A stretch of 64,000 nt of DNA. It comes from Streptomyces sp. NBC_01268. GTDB taxonomy: Bacteria; Actinomycetota; Actinomycetes; Streptomycetales; Streptomycetaceae. Below, one piece after another: positions 35,542-44,031 of the stretch (position 1 is the stretch's first letter; each line of letters starts with the position of its first letter). The notes beneath the pieces were generated by a model that was not told the DNA's origin, ran no database searches, and saw only the letters and a list, made by a program, of their open reading frames with translations. The stretch covers positions 8,441,004 through 8,505,003 of the forward strand of contig NZ_CP108454.1 in the NCBI RefSeq assembly GCF_036240795.1. Direction: 5' to 3'. Position numbers and translations under genes: made by a program.

Positions 35542-36552
35542 GTGGGGAAGGCGTCGTCGCGGAAGCGGGCAACGAAGGCAGGCGGTACCCGGGATCACAC
35601 AGTGCCGCAGATGTACCTGAAGCACTTCGCTCAGCACGTCGCAAGCCGCAAGTACGAGTTGAACGTGCGGCGGCTCGACAAGATCGATGAGCCATTTCCC
35701 GTGACGCCCCCCGGCATCGCCGCCGAGACCGGCTACTACTGGGGGATCAGTGCTGAAGGGGTCCCGCACCACGCTGTCGAGGAACTGTTCACCTCCCTCG
35801 AGGGACAAGCCGAAACAGTGCTGAAGGTCCTTCTGAACGACCCGGACTGGGCGTTCACGCCGCGCTGGCCGTTGAGCCCGGACCAGCGCCATGTCCTCGC
35901 ATGGTGGATGGCTGCTCAGATCTTGCGCACGACGCGCCAACGAAAACGGCTTACCCACCAGCAGGCCGAAGCGCCGGATATCACCAGCCTCCCGCAGGGA
36001 GTGCACACGCTCGCACAGAACAACTCCCACCTGCGCTACATCGTCGAGAACATCGCCACGCTGGCGCTTCGCCTGGAAGCACGTCCGTGGGCGCTGGGCT
36101 TCAGCGACATGTGTCTGCTAACCAGCGATACGCCAGTCGCCATATGGAACCGCCCCGACGACGAAGACCAACTGCGTGCTGCAGCAATGAGCGACATCCT
36201 GCTCCCGCTGGACCCTCACCGCTTTCTGTTTCTACCCAGCCCCGCTACCCGGGGCACCGACCGGCATAAGCACGTAGACCACCTGATGCACGCCGAGGGC
36301 GCCACCGGCTTCGCACTTGTGGAGGTGGCGTACGACGTAGCTGACCAGTTCGTGATCCACCACCCGCAGCACGATCCCTGGAAGCATTGGAAGCCGAACA
36401 GCCCAAGTCAGCCCAAGCCTTGGGAGGGGCAGACACATTCCGCTCCTCAGTACATCTTGAAGTACGCCGCTTTCCCGCCCAGCCTGAACATCGAACGTCG
36501 CTGGACCGTGGAGCATCCACCGCCTCGTTCCCCAGACACGGCCCATGCCTGA
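35542..36552 (+). CDS. DUF4238 domain protein
   Basis: GTG 35542 is preceded by GGGAGG six bases upstream and is preferred to ATG 35505. The protein of 336 residues has the DUF4238 opening HTVPQMYLKHFA, then FTSLEGQAETVLKVLLNDPD, an SPDQRHVLAWWMAAQILRT helix, and a C-terminal MLLTSDTPVA-like strand with ILLPLDPHRFLFLP. DUF4238 proteins are of unknown function and are frequently found in genome islands. It stands first after the Tn7-like module and reads rightward. A role in defence is only suggested by location. Confidence 0.75.
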   Translation: MGKASSRKRATKAGGTRDHTVPQMYLKHFAQHVASRKYELNVRRLDKIDEPFPVTPPGIAAETGYYWGISAEGVPHHAVEELFTSLEGQAETVLKVLLNDPDWAFTPRWPLSPDQRHVLAWWMAAQILRTTRQRKRLTHQQAEAPDITSLPQGVHTLAQNNSHLRYIVENIATLALRLEARPWALGFSDMCLLTSDTPVAIWNRPDDEDQLRAAAMSDILLPLDPHRFLFLPSPATRGTDRHKHVDHLMHAEGATGFALVEVAYDVADQFVIHHPQHDPWKHWKPNSPSQPKPWEGQTHSAPQYILKYAAFPPSLNIERRWTVEHPPPRSPDTAHA

Positions 36553-36653
36553 CCCGCGAGACGCTGCCAACTATCTGGCCCGAGCAGTCCGGCGTGCCTG
36601 AGTGACGGCCGGGGGACGTAGAAGGTGCACGTGCTGCGCGTTAGCCTCTCGGC

Positions 36654-36989
36654 ATGGATCCTCGAGCGCCCTTCCACCCAGGCGATGGCCGTCAGCGCTA
36701 TGCGGGCCCTGCTGTCGTTGTCATGCCTGACGGTCGCGAAGTCGCGGTCACCGCGTCCCTCGTTCTGCGCTACGACCCGCTCCGGAGCGACAACCGCGAG
36801 TCGGACCGGGACAGCACCTGGGCTGGCAGCATCACACTGGCAGATCCGGGAAGCCGCGTTGACCTCTTCGACGCGGACCCGGGAGTGCTCCGCTTGCCCG
36901 ATGGGCGTGAGAGCGAGTTCATGGCGACAAGCGGCCATTCTGAAGTCGGCGTTGCAGGGCTTGGTCCAGCGCCCTTCGCTTCGCAGTGA
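36654..36989 (+). CDS. Hypothetical protein, 111 residues
   Basis: ATG 36654 begins a small beta-rich protein: GPAVVVMPDGREVAVTASLV, STWAGSITLADPGSRVDLFD, GVLRLPDGRESEFMATSGH. The spacing of strands suggests a compact beta fold. The family is not recognised. It lies on the same strand as its neighbours. Confidence 0.55.
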   Translation: MDPRAPFHPGDGRQRYAGPAVVVMPDGREVAVTASLVLRYDPLRSDNRESDRDSTWAGSITLADPGSRVDLFDADPGVLRLPDGRESEFMATSGHSEVGVAGLGPAPFASQ

Positions 36990-37022
36990 AGTCTGTTCCC
37001 CACAGCCCGCTGCCCCGGGCAG

Positions 37023-37271
37023 ATGAAGAGGGTGTTCACCGGCCTGAGCACCGCCCTGGACGCAGGGTGCGCCGGTTTCGCCCAGGACGACGCGGAGCTG
37101 GCTGAGGAGTGCGCGACCGCGCAGGCGCTCCTGGCGGAGCTGGGGGACAGGGTGTGCCGGACCGTGCCCGCGCAGGGTGCCGGTGTGAGTGCCGAGGCGA
37201 TCGTCGCGGCGATCCGGGCGGACCCCGCCGTGGCCCGCGCGGCCGCCGCAGCCCTCGCCGCAGACGCCTGA
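37023..37271 (+). CDS. Small alanine-rich helical protein, possibly a fragment
   Basis: The 82-residue ORF starts at ATG 37023 (VFTGLSTALDAGCAGFAQDD) and is mostly helical, ending VSAEAIVAAIRADPAVARAA. It may be the N-terminal part of a longer protein. The family is not recognised. Confidence 0.4.
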   Translation: MKRVFTGLSTALDAGCAGFAQDDAELAEECATAQALLAELGDRVCRTVPAQGAGVSAEAIVAAIRADPAVARAAAAALAADA

Positions 37272-37516
37272 ACGTCTCCCGGCGGCCGTGCGCGTACCGC
37301 AGCCGTAGCACCGTATTCGCTTTCCGCATCGGATCACGCTGCCCGCTTCTAGCACTGGCCGCCCTCGCGTGGGTCTTCGCGGAACACGTCCGCGCCAGCC
37401 GTCTCATGGGCCTGTGCGAGCTCGCCGTGCGTGGGCTGCCCCGTCGCCGCATTCCCGCCCGCCTGAGGGGGCTGCTACGGCAGTCTGTACGCAGGAAGCG
37501 ACACCTGGAGCGTGAT

Positions 37517-37936
37517 GTGGCCCCTGCACTGAACCTGATCTGTGATGGATGCCGAAAGCCCATCGCCGACGACGACGGATACCTCTGGGTGGACACGACG
37601 GAGGTCCGTCGCACCGAAGAGTCCGTGCGCGCATGGGAGTCCGAGCGAACGGACGCCGATGGATCCCTCTCCTTCAGCGGGGGCGACATCTTCGACTACC
37701 CCGAGAAGGTGCGCTGGCAGGCACACCACGCTCGCTGTGATCCGGCACCAGGCGCGGGCGCCTACGACATCCCCGCGGCCAAGATCCGGTCGTGGGAGCA
37801 ACTCCTGGACTGGACGGCCCACCTCATGGAGAAGGCGTGGCTGCCGCAGACGGACTGGGACGACTGCCTTCGCGGTGTCCACCAAGGTGGTGGCCGTCTC
37901 GTGCTGGCGGTAGAGGCCGGTGCCCCGATTTCCTGA
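37517..37936 (+). CDS. Hypothetical protein with CxxC, 139 residues
   Basis: GTG 37517 has GGAG six bases upstream; the frame continues further 5' but that part is Arg-rich and not protein-like. The product begins APALNLICDGCRKPIADDDG with a C..C pair, then YLWVDTTEVRRTEESVRAWE, EKVRWQAHHARCDP, and IRSWEQLLDWTAHLMEKAWL. It looks like a small treble-clef-like protein. The spacing of 33 bp to the AbiJ-type gene suggests a shared transcript. Function unknown. Confidence 0.55.
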   Translation: MAPALNLICDGCRKPIADDDGYLWVDTTEVRRTEESVRAWESERTDADGSLSFSGGDIFDYPEKVRWQAHHARCDPAPGAGAYDIPAAKIRSWEQLLDWTAHLMEKAWLPQTDWDDCLRGVHQGGGRLVLAVEAGAPIS

Positions 37937-37969
37937 TGGGATGTCGGTGCCCTCTGCGAGGATCGACGG

Positions 37970-39367
37970 ATGGCCGACAGCAGGGATCGCTCGCTTCTTC
38001 GACGGGCGGTGCGCGACGTCGTCGCTCTGCTCGGAGGGCACTCACACCCCAGACTGAACGCGGCCTTCGCGGAGCTGGGCATGCCAGAAGTTCCTGAGGA
38101 GGGAACCAAGGCAGAGCGGTTGGAGCGGAGCTTCGCGCAGGTGACCGACAGCGATCTCCCGCTCGTGGCGACCCGTATCTTGGCCGCAGGTCAGGGGAGT
38201 CGTCCGCAGAGATTCCGGATTGAGGATGCGCTCTGGGCGGAGTCCTCGCCGCCGGAGATACCCGCGAGGATCCGGCGCGAGTTGGCCAGGCACCTGGACC
38301 TGGACGTGATGACGCCCAGCGAGAGCCGGTTCATGGCGATGCTGGGCCAGTACTGGGTGCTCGGCAGCGAGCTGAGCCCCGTCCTGGATGCGTTCTTCGG
38401 CTCTCAGGGCCCCAGCATCAAGGGGGACATCGAGCAGCACGTCTTCCGGAACCCGGGGGACTGGACGACCGAGGACCTCTTCGAGCACCTGGGCGCCTTC
38501 GAGGCTGGCGACGCCAGGTTCGCCCGGTTCCTCGAAGCGATCGTCTCCGCCGACGTCCTCCTCGACGAATCCGCACAACGGCGCCTCGTGGACACGATCA
38601 ACGAACACGTCCGCAGTGCAGCCATTGAACTGAGGGAAACGGGGACTGAAGGCGGCTACCCGCGCTTCACCCTGGTCTCCACCCGCCTCGGCGGAAACGG
38701 GAAGCCGAAGAACATCATCTTCGCGTCCCTCACCAAGCCCGACATCCGCTTCAAGAACGCCATGGACAACGACATCGAGATCGTCGGCGACCCGGACAAC
38801 CAACTGGTCTACGACCGCCCGACACCCGATCACGGCCTCCGCTGGCGCGACCTCCAGGCCTGGTGGCAGGACACGCAGAAGATCCAAAACGACGCCGAGG
38901 CCAAGGCCTCCCTCTACAAGCGACTCCACCGCTGCCTGCCCGAGAACTCGCCGGGCCAACGCAACCTCTTCGGCGCCTACCACCATGTCCTCGGCGACAG
39001 GGTCCACGACCTGCCCGTGCTGCTCCCCGAGGTGTGGCTCCACTGGGACCCCCGCACGGTCCGCGAACGCGGCCCTCAGGCCCTCCTCCGCTCCCGCATG
39101 GACTTCCTGCTCTTGCTTCCGTACGGACAGCGCATCGTTCTGGAAGTCGACGGATCCCAGCACTACACCCGCGACGAAGGCCGGCGCCCCGACACCGCGA
39201 AGTACGCGGAGATGGTGGCCGCCGACCGCGACCTCAAGCTCAGGAAGTACGAGGTCTTCCGGTTCGGCCACGACGAACTTGAAGAAGCCCGTGACGCCCA
39301 AGCCCTCATGGAACAGTTCCTGCCAGCACTGTTCCAGCGCTTCGAGATCAGCGCTGGAACAGCCTGA
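37970..39367 (+). CDS. AbiJ-type defence protein with PD-(D/E)XK-like nuclease end
   Basis: The 465-residue protein has an N-terminal helical part, then an AbiJ-NTD3-like region (SIKGDIEQHVFRNPGDWTTE, DLFEHLGAF, RFARFLEAIVSADVLLDE), a middle beta domain, and a C-terminal segment around residues 370-440: RSRMDFLLLLPYGQRIVLEV, DGSQHYT, YAEMVAADRDLKLRKYEVFR. The MDF...LEVDG..HY and RD..L....Y.V.RF pattern is that of Vsr/DUF559-like nucleases. AbiJ-domain proteins are abortive-infection candidates (family knowledge). A 271-residue gene converges on it with 5 bp between stops. Confidence 0.72.
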   Translation: MADSRDRSLLRRAVRDVVALLGGHSHPRLNAAFAELGMPEVPEEGTKAERLERSFAQVTDSDLPLVATRILAAGQGSRPQRFRIEDALWAESSPPEIPARIRRELARHLDLDVMTPSESRFMAMLGQYWVLGSELSPVLDAFFGSQGPSIKGDIEQHVFRNPGDWTTEDLFEHLGAFEAGDARFARFLEAIVSADVLLDESAQRRLVDTINEHVRSAAIELRETGTEGGYPRFTLVSTRLGGNGKPKNIIFASLTKPDIRFKNAMDNDIEIVGDPDNQLVYDRPTPDHGLRWRDLQAWWQDTQKIQNDAEAKASLYKRLHRCLPENSPGQRNLFGAYHHVLGDRVHDLPVLLPEVWLHWDPRTVRERGPQALLRSRMDFLLLLPYGQRIVLEVDGSQHYTRDEGRRPDTAKYAEMVAADRDLKLRKYEVFRFGHDELEEARDAQALMEQFLPALFQRFEISAGTA

Positions 39368-39372
39368 CGAGA

Positions 39373-40188
39373 TCACTCCGCAGCGACGCTCACGGACCAC
39401 TGGGTGCCGTCGCCAGCAGTGCCGGGGGCCAGCCTGAGGCCCTGGCCTGCTGCGGCCTGAAGCCGGGCTTCAGCGGCGAGCTCCGCCTCGGTGAACCTGA
39501 CCTCTCCGGCCTGCCTGAGAGAGATCCTCAGCACGGCCCGCAGCGTGACAGGGTCTTCGAGCGAAGGGGTCTCCTGCTCGTCCAGCGGCACCCACGCCCC
39601 GGTCGCGGACGGCGCCGTCCCAAGGGCAGACCGAGCGTTGTCGAAGGCTGCTCCGGCGCCGCTGATGATGCGTTCGGCAAGCTCCATTGTGAGGAGGGCG
39701 ACGAGCTCGGTGTCCGCCGCTCCAGGTTCTACCTCGCCCAGGCTGGCGAGGTGCATCGCCAGGTTCTCCCGCGCCTTCTCATCGGAGTGACCGAGGAAGT
39801 TGCGCCACCGGTTGAGCAAAAGGAAGAAAGACTCGTTCTCCAACGACCAGGCGAACGCGGGCGCCTTCGGGACGAGCACCTTCACGGCGTCAAGGAAGGC
39901 GTCCCTGTGCTGGTTGAAGGAGTTCCCCCCGGCAGTCACACCGGCCCTGATGAGGGTCCAGTTGATGTAGCCCTCGACAGCGGCCTGAGCCAGCACGATG
40001 ACCTGGCCGACCGCCTCGCGCTCGCGGGCACGGCGCTCGGATCCGGTTTGTTCGGCCTGGGCCTGCTTCGCGTACTGCTTCGCCTGCCGCGCCGCGCGGA
40101 GGGCCTGGCTGAAGAAGACCTGGGAGAAGTCGAAGTCGCGTGGCGAAGTCGGATTGGCAGCTACGGGTATCGACGGGGAGTTGGCCAT
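39373..40188 (-). CDS. Hypothetical protein, 271 residues
   Basis: ATG 40188 is chosen because the upstream extension is Arg/Pro-rich. The protein has a basic amphipathic helix (FFSQALRAARQAKQYAKQAQ), a region EGYINWTLIRAGVTAGGNSF and WSLENESFFLLLNRWRNFLG, and a C-terminal VSVAAE. The middle resembles HEPN-like or DUF4145-like all-alpha domains, with RNFLGHSDEKAR being similar in form to the R.x4-6H motif. That comparison is tentative. It converges on the AbiJ-type gene. Confidence 0.5.
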   Translation of the reverse strand: MANSPSIPVAANPTSPRDFDFSQVFFSQALRAARQAKQYAKQAQAEQTGSERRAREREAVGQVIVLAQAAVEGYINWTLIRAGVTAGGNSFNQHRDAFLDAVKVLVPKAPAFAWSLENESFFLLLNRWRNFLGHSDEKARENLAMHLASLGEVEPGAADTELVALLTMELAERIISGAGAAFDNARSALGTAPSATGAWVPLDEQETPSLEDPVTLRAVLRISLRQAGEVRFTEAELAAEARLQAAAGQGLRLAPGTAGDGTQWSVSVAAE

Positions 40189-40644
40189 GTGGGCGGTCCT
40201 CACGTTGGCGTAGTCGGTTGGAGGAGACCGTAGCGGCTGCCCTGGTTGTGGCGCTCCCGGCTGCCTGGGGCCTGGCCGGGCGCGGTGATGACACGATCGA
40301 GGGTTCCTTCCTTGTCTCTTTCCCGACCACACGCCCGGACACGGCCCTGCACGGGGCCAATGGCGGCTGTTCCTGGCGGGAGGGAAGGAGCCCGGTCGCA
40401 CCGGCGCTAGTGACGCGCCCGTAGCAGCCAGGAAGGCCCACCTTCGACCGCGTCCGTGGGTGGGACGGGCGCCGCCGGCCCGGCCTCGGCGTGGACCAGG
40501 AGCCGCTCCACCAGGCCGTGAGGGCCGGACCGCTGCGTGCCCTGCGCGTACGCGAGTGCGCTGCCGGGTCGTCCTCGTCCGATGCCTGCGGCGGCCGTCC
40601 CTGCGTGGTGAGTTGCTGCTCACCACGGGGTGGTGGTGAGCGGG

Positions 40645-40667
40645 CGGTCTGTGAGGCTCACAGACCG
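40645..40667. repeat. Perfect 23-bp dyad plus half copy
   Basis: CGGTCTGTGAG and its complement CTCACAGACCG flank a single central G. A related half, GGTCTGTGAGGCTGTGAGG, begins at 40687. It could be an operator or a terminator hairpin for the minus-strand ABC operon whose last gene ends at 41534. Confidence 0.6.
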
Positions 40668-40937
40668 TTTTCCCTGGTGGAGGGGTGGTCTGTGAGGCTG
40701 TGAGGTGTTAGTCGGCGTGGGTGTCCGCGGGCACGGTGCCCGTGCCGTCGCAGGCGTCGCACGGGATCACGGCGGGGTCCTGGCACAGGGGGCCAGGGCA
40801 CTTGTGAGTGACTGGGGCGACTGGGATTCGCGGTGGGTTATCTGTACGTACCTGGGTGCGTGTGACCGGCCTGTGGCTGGTCGTTCTTCGTCACCGTATG
40901 TGGTTCCCGCATCTCTAGGGCGATCGCTCTCCAGTGC

Positions 40938-41000
40938 TTGCGTTTTCCGCATACGTACGCGCAGTCCGGAGGCTATGACTGTTTGCGTTTTCTGCATACG
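40938..41000 (+). repeat. 18-bp direct repeat
   Basis: TTGCGTTTTCCGCATACG at 40938-40955 recurs as TTGCGTTTTCTGCATACG at 40983-41000, one mismatch, 45 bp apart. The AT-rich core stands out from the surrounding sequence. A role as a protein-binding or recombination site is possible but unproven. Confidence 0.55.
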
Positions 41001-41533
41001 CGGCCTAATACCTCTGATACTTGCGTGTCTGCCCGTTCTGGCCTGTTGCTGCTCCCGCTGCCTGCCTGTGTGGGGCCAGCCGGCGTCGGCGGCGTGCTCG
41101 TCGAGGCCGGTCACAACCCTGCGCCCCGGCCTCCAGCCGTCCCGGTCCTCTGCTGCGGCTGGCGCCGTTCCGGTGACGGCCGCTTTTCCTCGGCTTCCGT
41201 TTTGCTCGTTCGTCTGGGGCCTTGGGGGTACCTGGTCAGCGGCTGCGGGCCGGCTGAGGGTGTCGGTCGCGGCCTGGCGCTGGGCCACCGCCTCCGGCGT
41301 CGCCCCACCCGCCGATGCGGGCACCCGCCTGAGGTCCCGGGCCGTCGTGGAGGCCGCCGACGCGGAAGCGGTCCGCGCCGCGCGGACCGACCGGAGCGTC
41401 CTGGGCGGCCGACCGCCTCACCGAAGCGCTTGGGCAGCCCCGCCGCTTCCGTCCGCACGTCACCGCCTCCGCGACGCCGCGCCGTCGATCCGGTGCTGGA
41501 GTGACACCCCGCCGACGGGATCCGCTGCACCGC

Positions 41534-43453
41534 TTACGGGGTGTCGTAGACCTGCAGCATCGGGATCTCGCGGATTGTGTGCTGGGCACTCGGTGGCCGC
41601 AGCGTCTGGGTGCTGATGACCTGAGTGCCGGTGACGTGGGCGGCTTCGGCCAGCTCTGTAAGCGCCTGGTGCACCACGCCGCTGGCGATGCCTTGTTGGT
41701 AGGGGTTGTCGAGCAGGAGCAGGCCGGGGAAGGCACATTCCTCGTCAAGGTCCGAGTTGAGAAAGAGGGTGGCGTAGCTGTAGGCCAGGAAGAAGAGAAC
41801 CTTCGCCTCTGCGCCCAGCCCTTGATCCCACGGCTTTGAGCCGACGTAGAAGGTCAGGTCGGTGTCCCTGATCGAGACTTGTCCGGCCACCCACAGCGTG
41901 TCCATATAGCGGGCAAGAAAGCCGTTCATGCGCTCGGCGAAGATGAAACAGCGGTCCATGGGACTCAGCCCGGGCGCCGTTGAGTTTGCCTGTTCCTTCT
42001 CGATCCGTTCAACCAGCAGCTGCGCGGAGAGCACGCTGCGATGCGCATCGGTACGCCGTTGGAAGATCTCCTCCATCGCGGGGAAGGCCGTCAGCTTGTG
42101 TTCCAGCTGAGCGATCTGCGCGGCGAGACCTTCCAGCGTGGCCATGAAGGGAGCGAGCTCCGCCGCGCGGCGCTGGTTGAGCTGTTGGGCCAGCTGAGCC
42201 TGCCGCGCATGCAACTGCTGCTGATGGGCTCGCGCGGAATCCAGGTCGCCCCGTGAGCGCGCGATGACGTCATCGAGATCGTCCAGCTCTGACTTCAGGG
42301 ACCTGATCTCCACCTGGGCTCTGCGTTGACGCTTGTCGTCGTCCACGGGCTGGAAACAGAGGTAGCAGGCATCCTCGTCGTGGTCACGGTGCGGGTCGAC
42401 GTTCTGCTCGCACGCGGGGCACAGCCGGACCGGGAGCGTGTCGAACACCTCGATGGATGTCGCCAGGCGCTCCATGCGGCTTACCTCCGCGGTGACCGTT
42501 CGAGCCGAGCGCTGGTGCTCCTCAAGAAGCTGCCCGAGATTGGTCACCTCCTCGGTGGCTCGACGGAGGCGGTTGGTGATGTCGCTGTACACGTCCGTCA
42601 GCGAGGGGTCGTACCCGGCAGGGGAGCCGGCCGAGGGGCTCCCGTCGGTGAGGCCCTGAATCTCTTCCGTCAGGAGCCGGCGCCGCTCGTACACAGCATC
42701 AAGTTCGCGACGGAGCTCCCTCCGGGCGCCCGCAACCTCCTCAACGGAGCGGACGAGGGGGAGATCCAGGTTCTGGGAGATCGCTGTGACGGCCTGGAGC
42801 GTGCTTTCGCGAACCTCTCGGTCGACGGCCTCGGCTTCGTTCAGGCGCCGCTTCGCTCGGGCGAGATCGAAGTCCCTGTTCGCTTGAGCAGTCCGAGACC
42901 GGACGAAGCCCAAGAGCTGGCTGACTACGGCTCGCCGCGTGAACTCCTGCTCTTTGTCGGCGAAGCTGGTCCAGGAGTCCTCGTTCCGATAGAAGTGTCG
43001 CAGGGTGTTGCGGAAGGACAGAGGGGTCTGCTCGGTGGCTGAGGTCGGATGGAGACCCTTGGGGATGAGCAGGTTGGGCCAGCCCAGCTCGTTCAGGATC
43101 CAGTCGGAGAAGTCGGATGCTGCGATCTCGTCACCGTTGATGCCGATCTTGCCCATCCGCCCATGAGTGAAGTACCTCGTGAGTTTGTACGGCCGACCAT
43201 CGACCCGGAGATCCGTACTGACCTCGACGTGCTCACTGGCGACGGCGGCCTTGAGTGCATCGGCTGGGCTTCCCCGGTCGCCCAGGCAGTAGTCGATCAC
43301 TTTGAGGGTCGTAGTCTTTGAGCTGTTCCGGACACCGGTGAGGATGTTGAGTTTGCCCGACTCGAAGGCGTACTCGTCCAGCTCGCCGCTGTGATGGACC
43401 AAGGAGACCTTGTCGATCCGCAGGCCGCGCTCGGATGTACGGGGCTCACTCAT
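41534..43453 (-). CDS. ABC-three-component system ATPase (SMC/Rad50-like)
   Basis: The 639-residue protein has an N-terminal ATPase lobe with an atypical P-loop GVRNSSKTT (residues 40-48; Ser where Gly usually precedes Lys), a long coiled coil with a central zinc-hook-like pair CPAC...CYLC, and a C-terminal ATPase lobe with GAEAKVLFFLAYSYATLFLN and Walker B FPGLLLLDNPYQQG. The residue after the Walker B Asp is Asn rather than Glu. Its ATG overlaps the stop of the middle component gene (ATGA). It is the ATPase of an ABC-3C conflict system. Confidence 0.8.
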   Translation of the reverse strand: MSEPRTSERGLRIDKVSLVHHSGELDEYAFESGKLNILTGVRNSSKTTTLKVIDYCLGDRGSPADALKAAVASEHVEVSTDLRVDGRPYKLTRYFTHGRMGKIGINGDEIAASDFSDWILNELGWPNLLIPKGLHPTSATEQTPLSFRNTLRHFYRNEDSWTSFADKEQEFTRRAVVSQLLGFVRSRTAQANRDFDLARAKRRLNEAEAVDREVRESTLQAVTAISQNLDLPLVRSVEEVAGARRELRRELDAVYERRRLLTEEIQGLTDGSPSAGSPAGYDPSLTDVYSDITNRLRRATEEVTNLGQLLEEHQRSARTVTAEVSRMERLATSIEVFDTLPVRLCPACEQNVDPHRDHDEDACYLCFQPVDDDKRQRRAQVEIRSLKSELDDLDDVIARSRGDLDSARAHQQQLHARQAQLAQQLNQRRAAELAPFMATLEGLAAQIAQLEHKLTAFPAMEEIFQRRTDAHRSVLSAQLLVERIEKEQANSTAPGLSPMDRCFIFAERMNGFLARYMDTLWVAGQVSIRDTDLTFYVGSKPWDQGLGAEAKVLFFLAYSYATLFLNSDLDEECAFPGLLLLDNPYQQGIASGVVHQALTELAEAAHVTGTQVISTQTLRPPSAQHTIREIPMLQVYDTP

Positions 43454-44031
43454 GGTCGAATCTCCTGATGAAACGTCGCGTTGCCGACCTCGTCCGGGAA
43501 CAGGTCGTAGATGAGGTCCTTCAAGTCGGTGCCCGACATCGTCGCCAGGTTGCCCTGCATGGCTTCACAGCGGCGTACCAGGGGCCCGAATTGATCCATC
43601 GCCGCGAAGCGCGCTGCTGCGGCCTTGCCAGCCGCAGTGAGCTTCACGCGCTCGGGGGTATAGGACACGGTGATGGAGACCAGACCGCGAGCGGAGAGGA
43701 AGGACAGGAACTGGCGGTACCGGTGATCCCAGGGACCGTATCGGTAGCGCACCATCGGCGCCTCGATCTCGGCAGCGTCCGAGGCGACGTACCTGCCCTG
43801 CCAGTCATTCATCCCTGGCAGGGCAGCGTGGGCTCGCTCAAGGAACCCCGGGTAGCGCAGAAAGAAGTCGAGCTTCGCGAACTTCGTCCGCCCCGCGATG
43901 TACGGACCGGGGCTCTCTCCGCACAGGTGGATGAGAAGCAGCAGCCGGGAGGCGTGGAAGTCGACCGAATCATCGGGGTCCCAGGCCCTGTGGGCGGGCG
44001 GCACGGCCTGCCTGCCGATCTTAGGAGGCAT
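43450..44031 (-). CDS. ABC-three-component system middle component
   Basis: ATG 44031 overlaps the effector gene's end by 11 bp and gives 193 residues. The sequence reads DSVDFHASRLLLLIHLCGES, TKFAKLDFFLRYPGFLERAH, YGPWDHRYRQFLSFLSARGL and VKLTAAGKAAAARFAA, a winged-helix-like protein typical of the small middle components that bridge the effector and the ATPase in ABC-3C operons (family knowledge). There are no catalytic motifs. It is strictly coupled to both neighbours by overlaps. Confidence 0.72.
   Translation of the reverse strand: MPPKIGRQAVPPAHRAWDPDDSVDFHASRLLLLIHLCGESPGPYIAGRTKFAKLDFFLRYPGFLERAHAALPGMNDWQGRYVASDAAEIEAPMVRYRYGPWDHRYRQFLSFLSARGLVSITVSYTPERVKLTAAGKAAAARFAAMDQFGPLVRRCEAMQGNLATMSGTDLKDLIYDLFPDEVGNATFHQEIRP

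Larger units (their letters stand above)
40189..41533. other. Long intergenic region with dyads, little coding support
   Basis: A 1.3-kb stretch between the 271-residue gene and the ABC-ATPase gene. A minus-strand frame from 41324 (ATPEAVAQRQAATDTLSRPA ...) has moderate amino-acid character but I cannot identify it. The region holds a GTGGTGAG/CTCACCAC hairpin at 40605-40626, the dyad at 40645-40667 and the direct repeat at 40938-41000. Its base composition is slightly richer in T than the neighbours. Confidence 0.4.

Noticed and set aside
40705..41616. 303-codon plus-strand ORF
   Set aside because: Cys/Arg/Ser-rich composition without any motif; it spans the start of antisense coding for the ABC ATPase.
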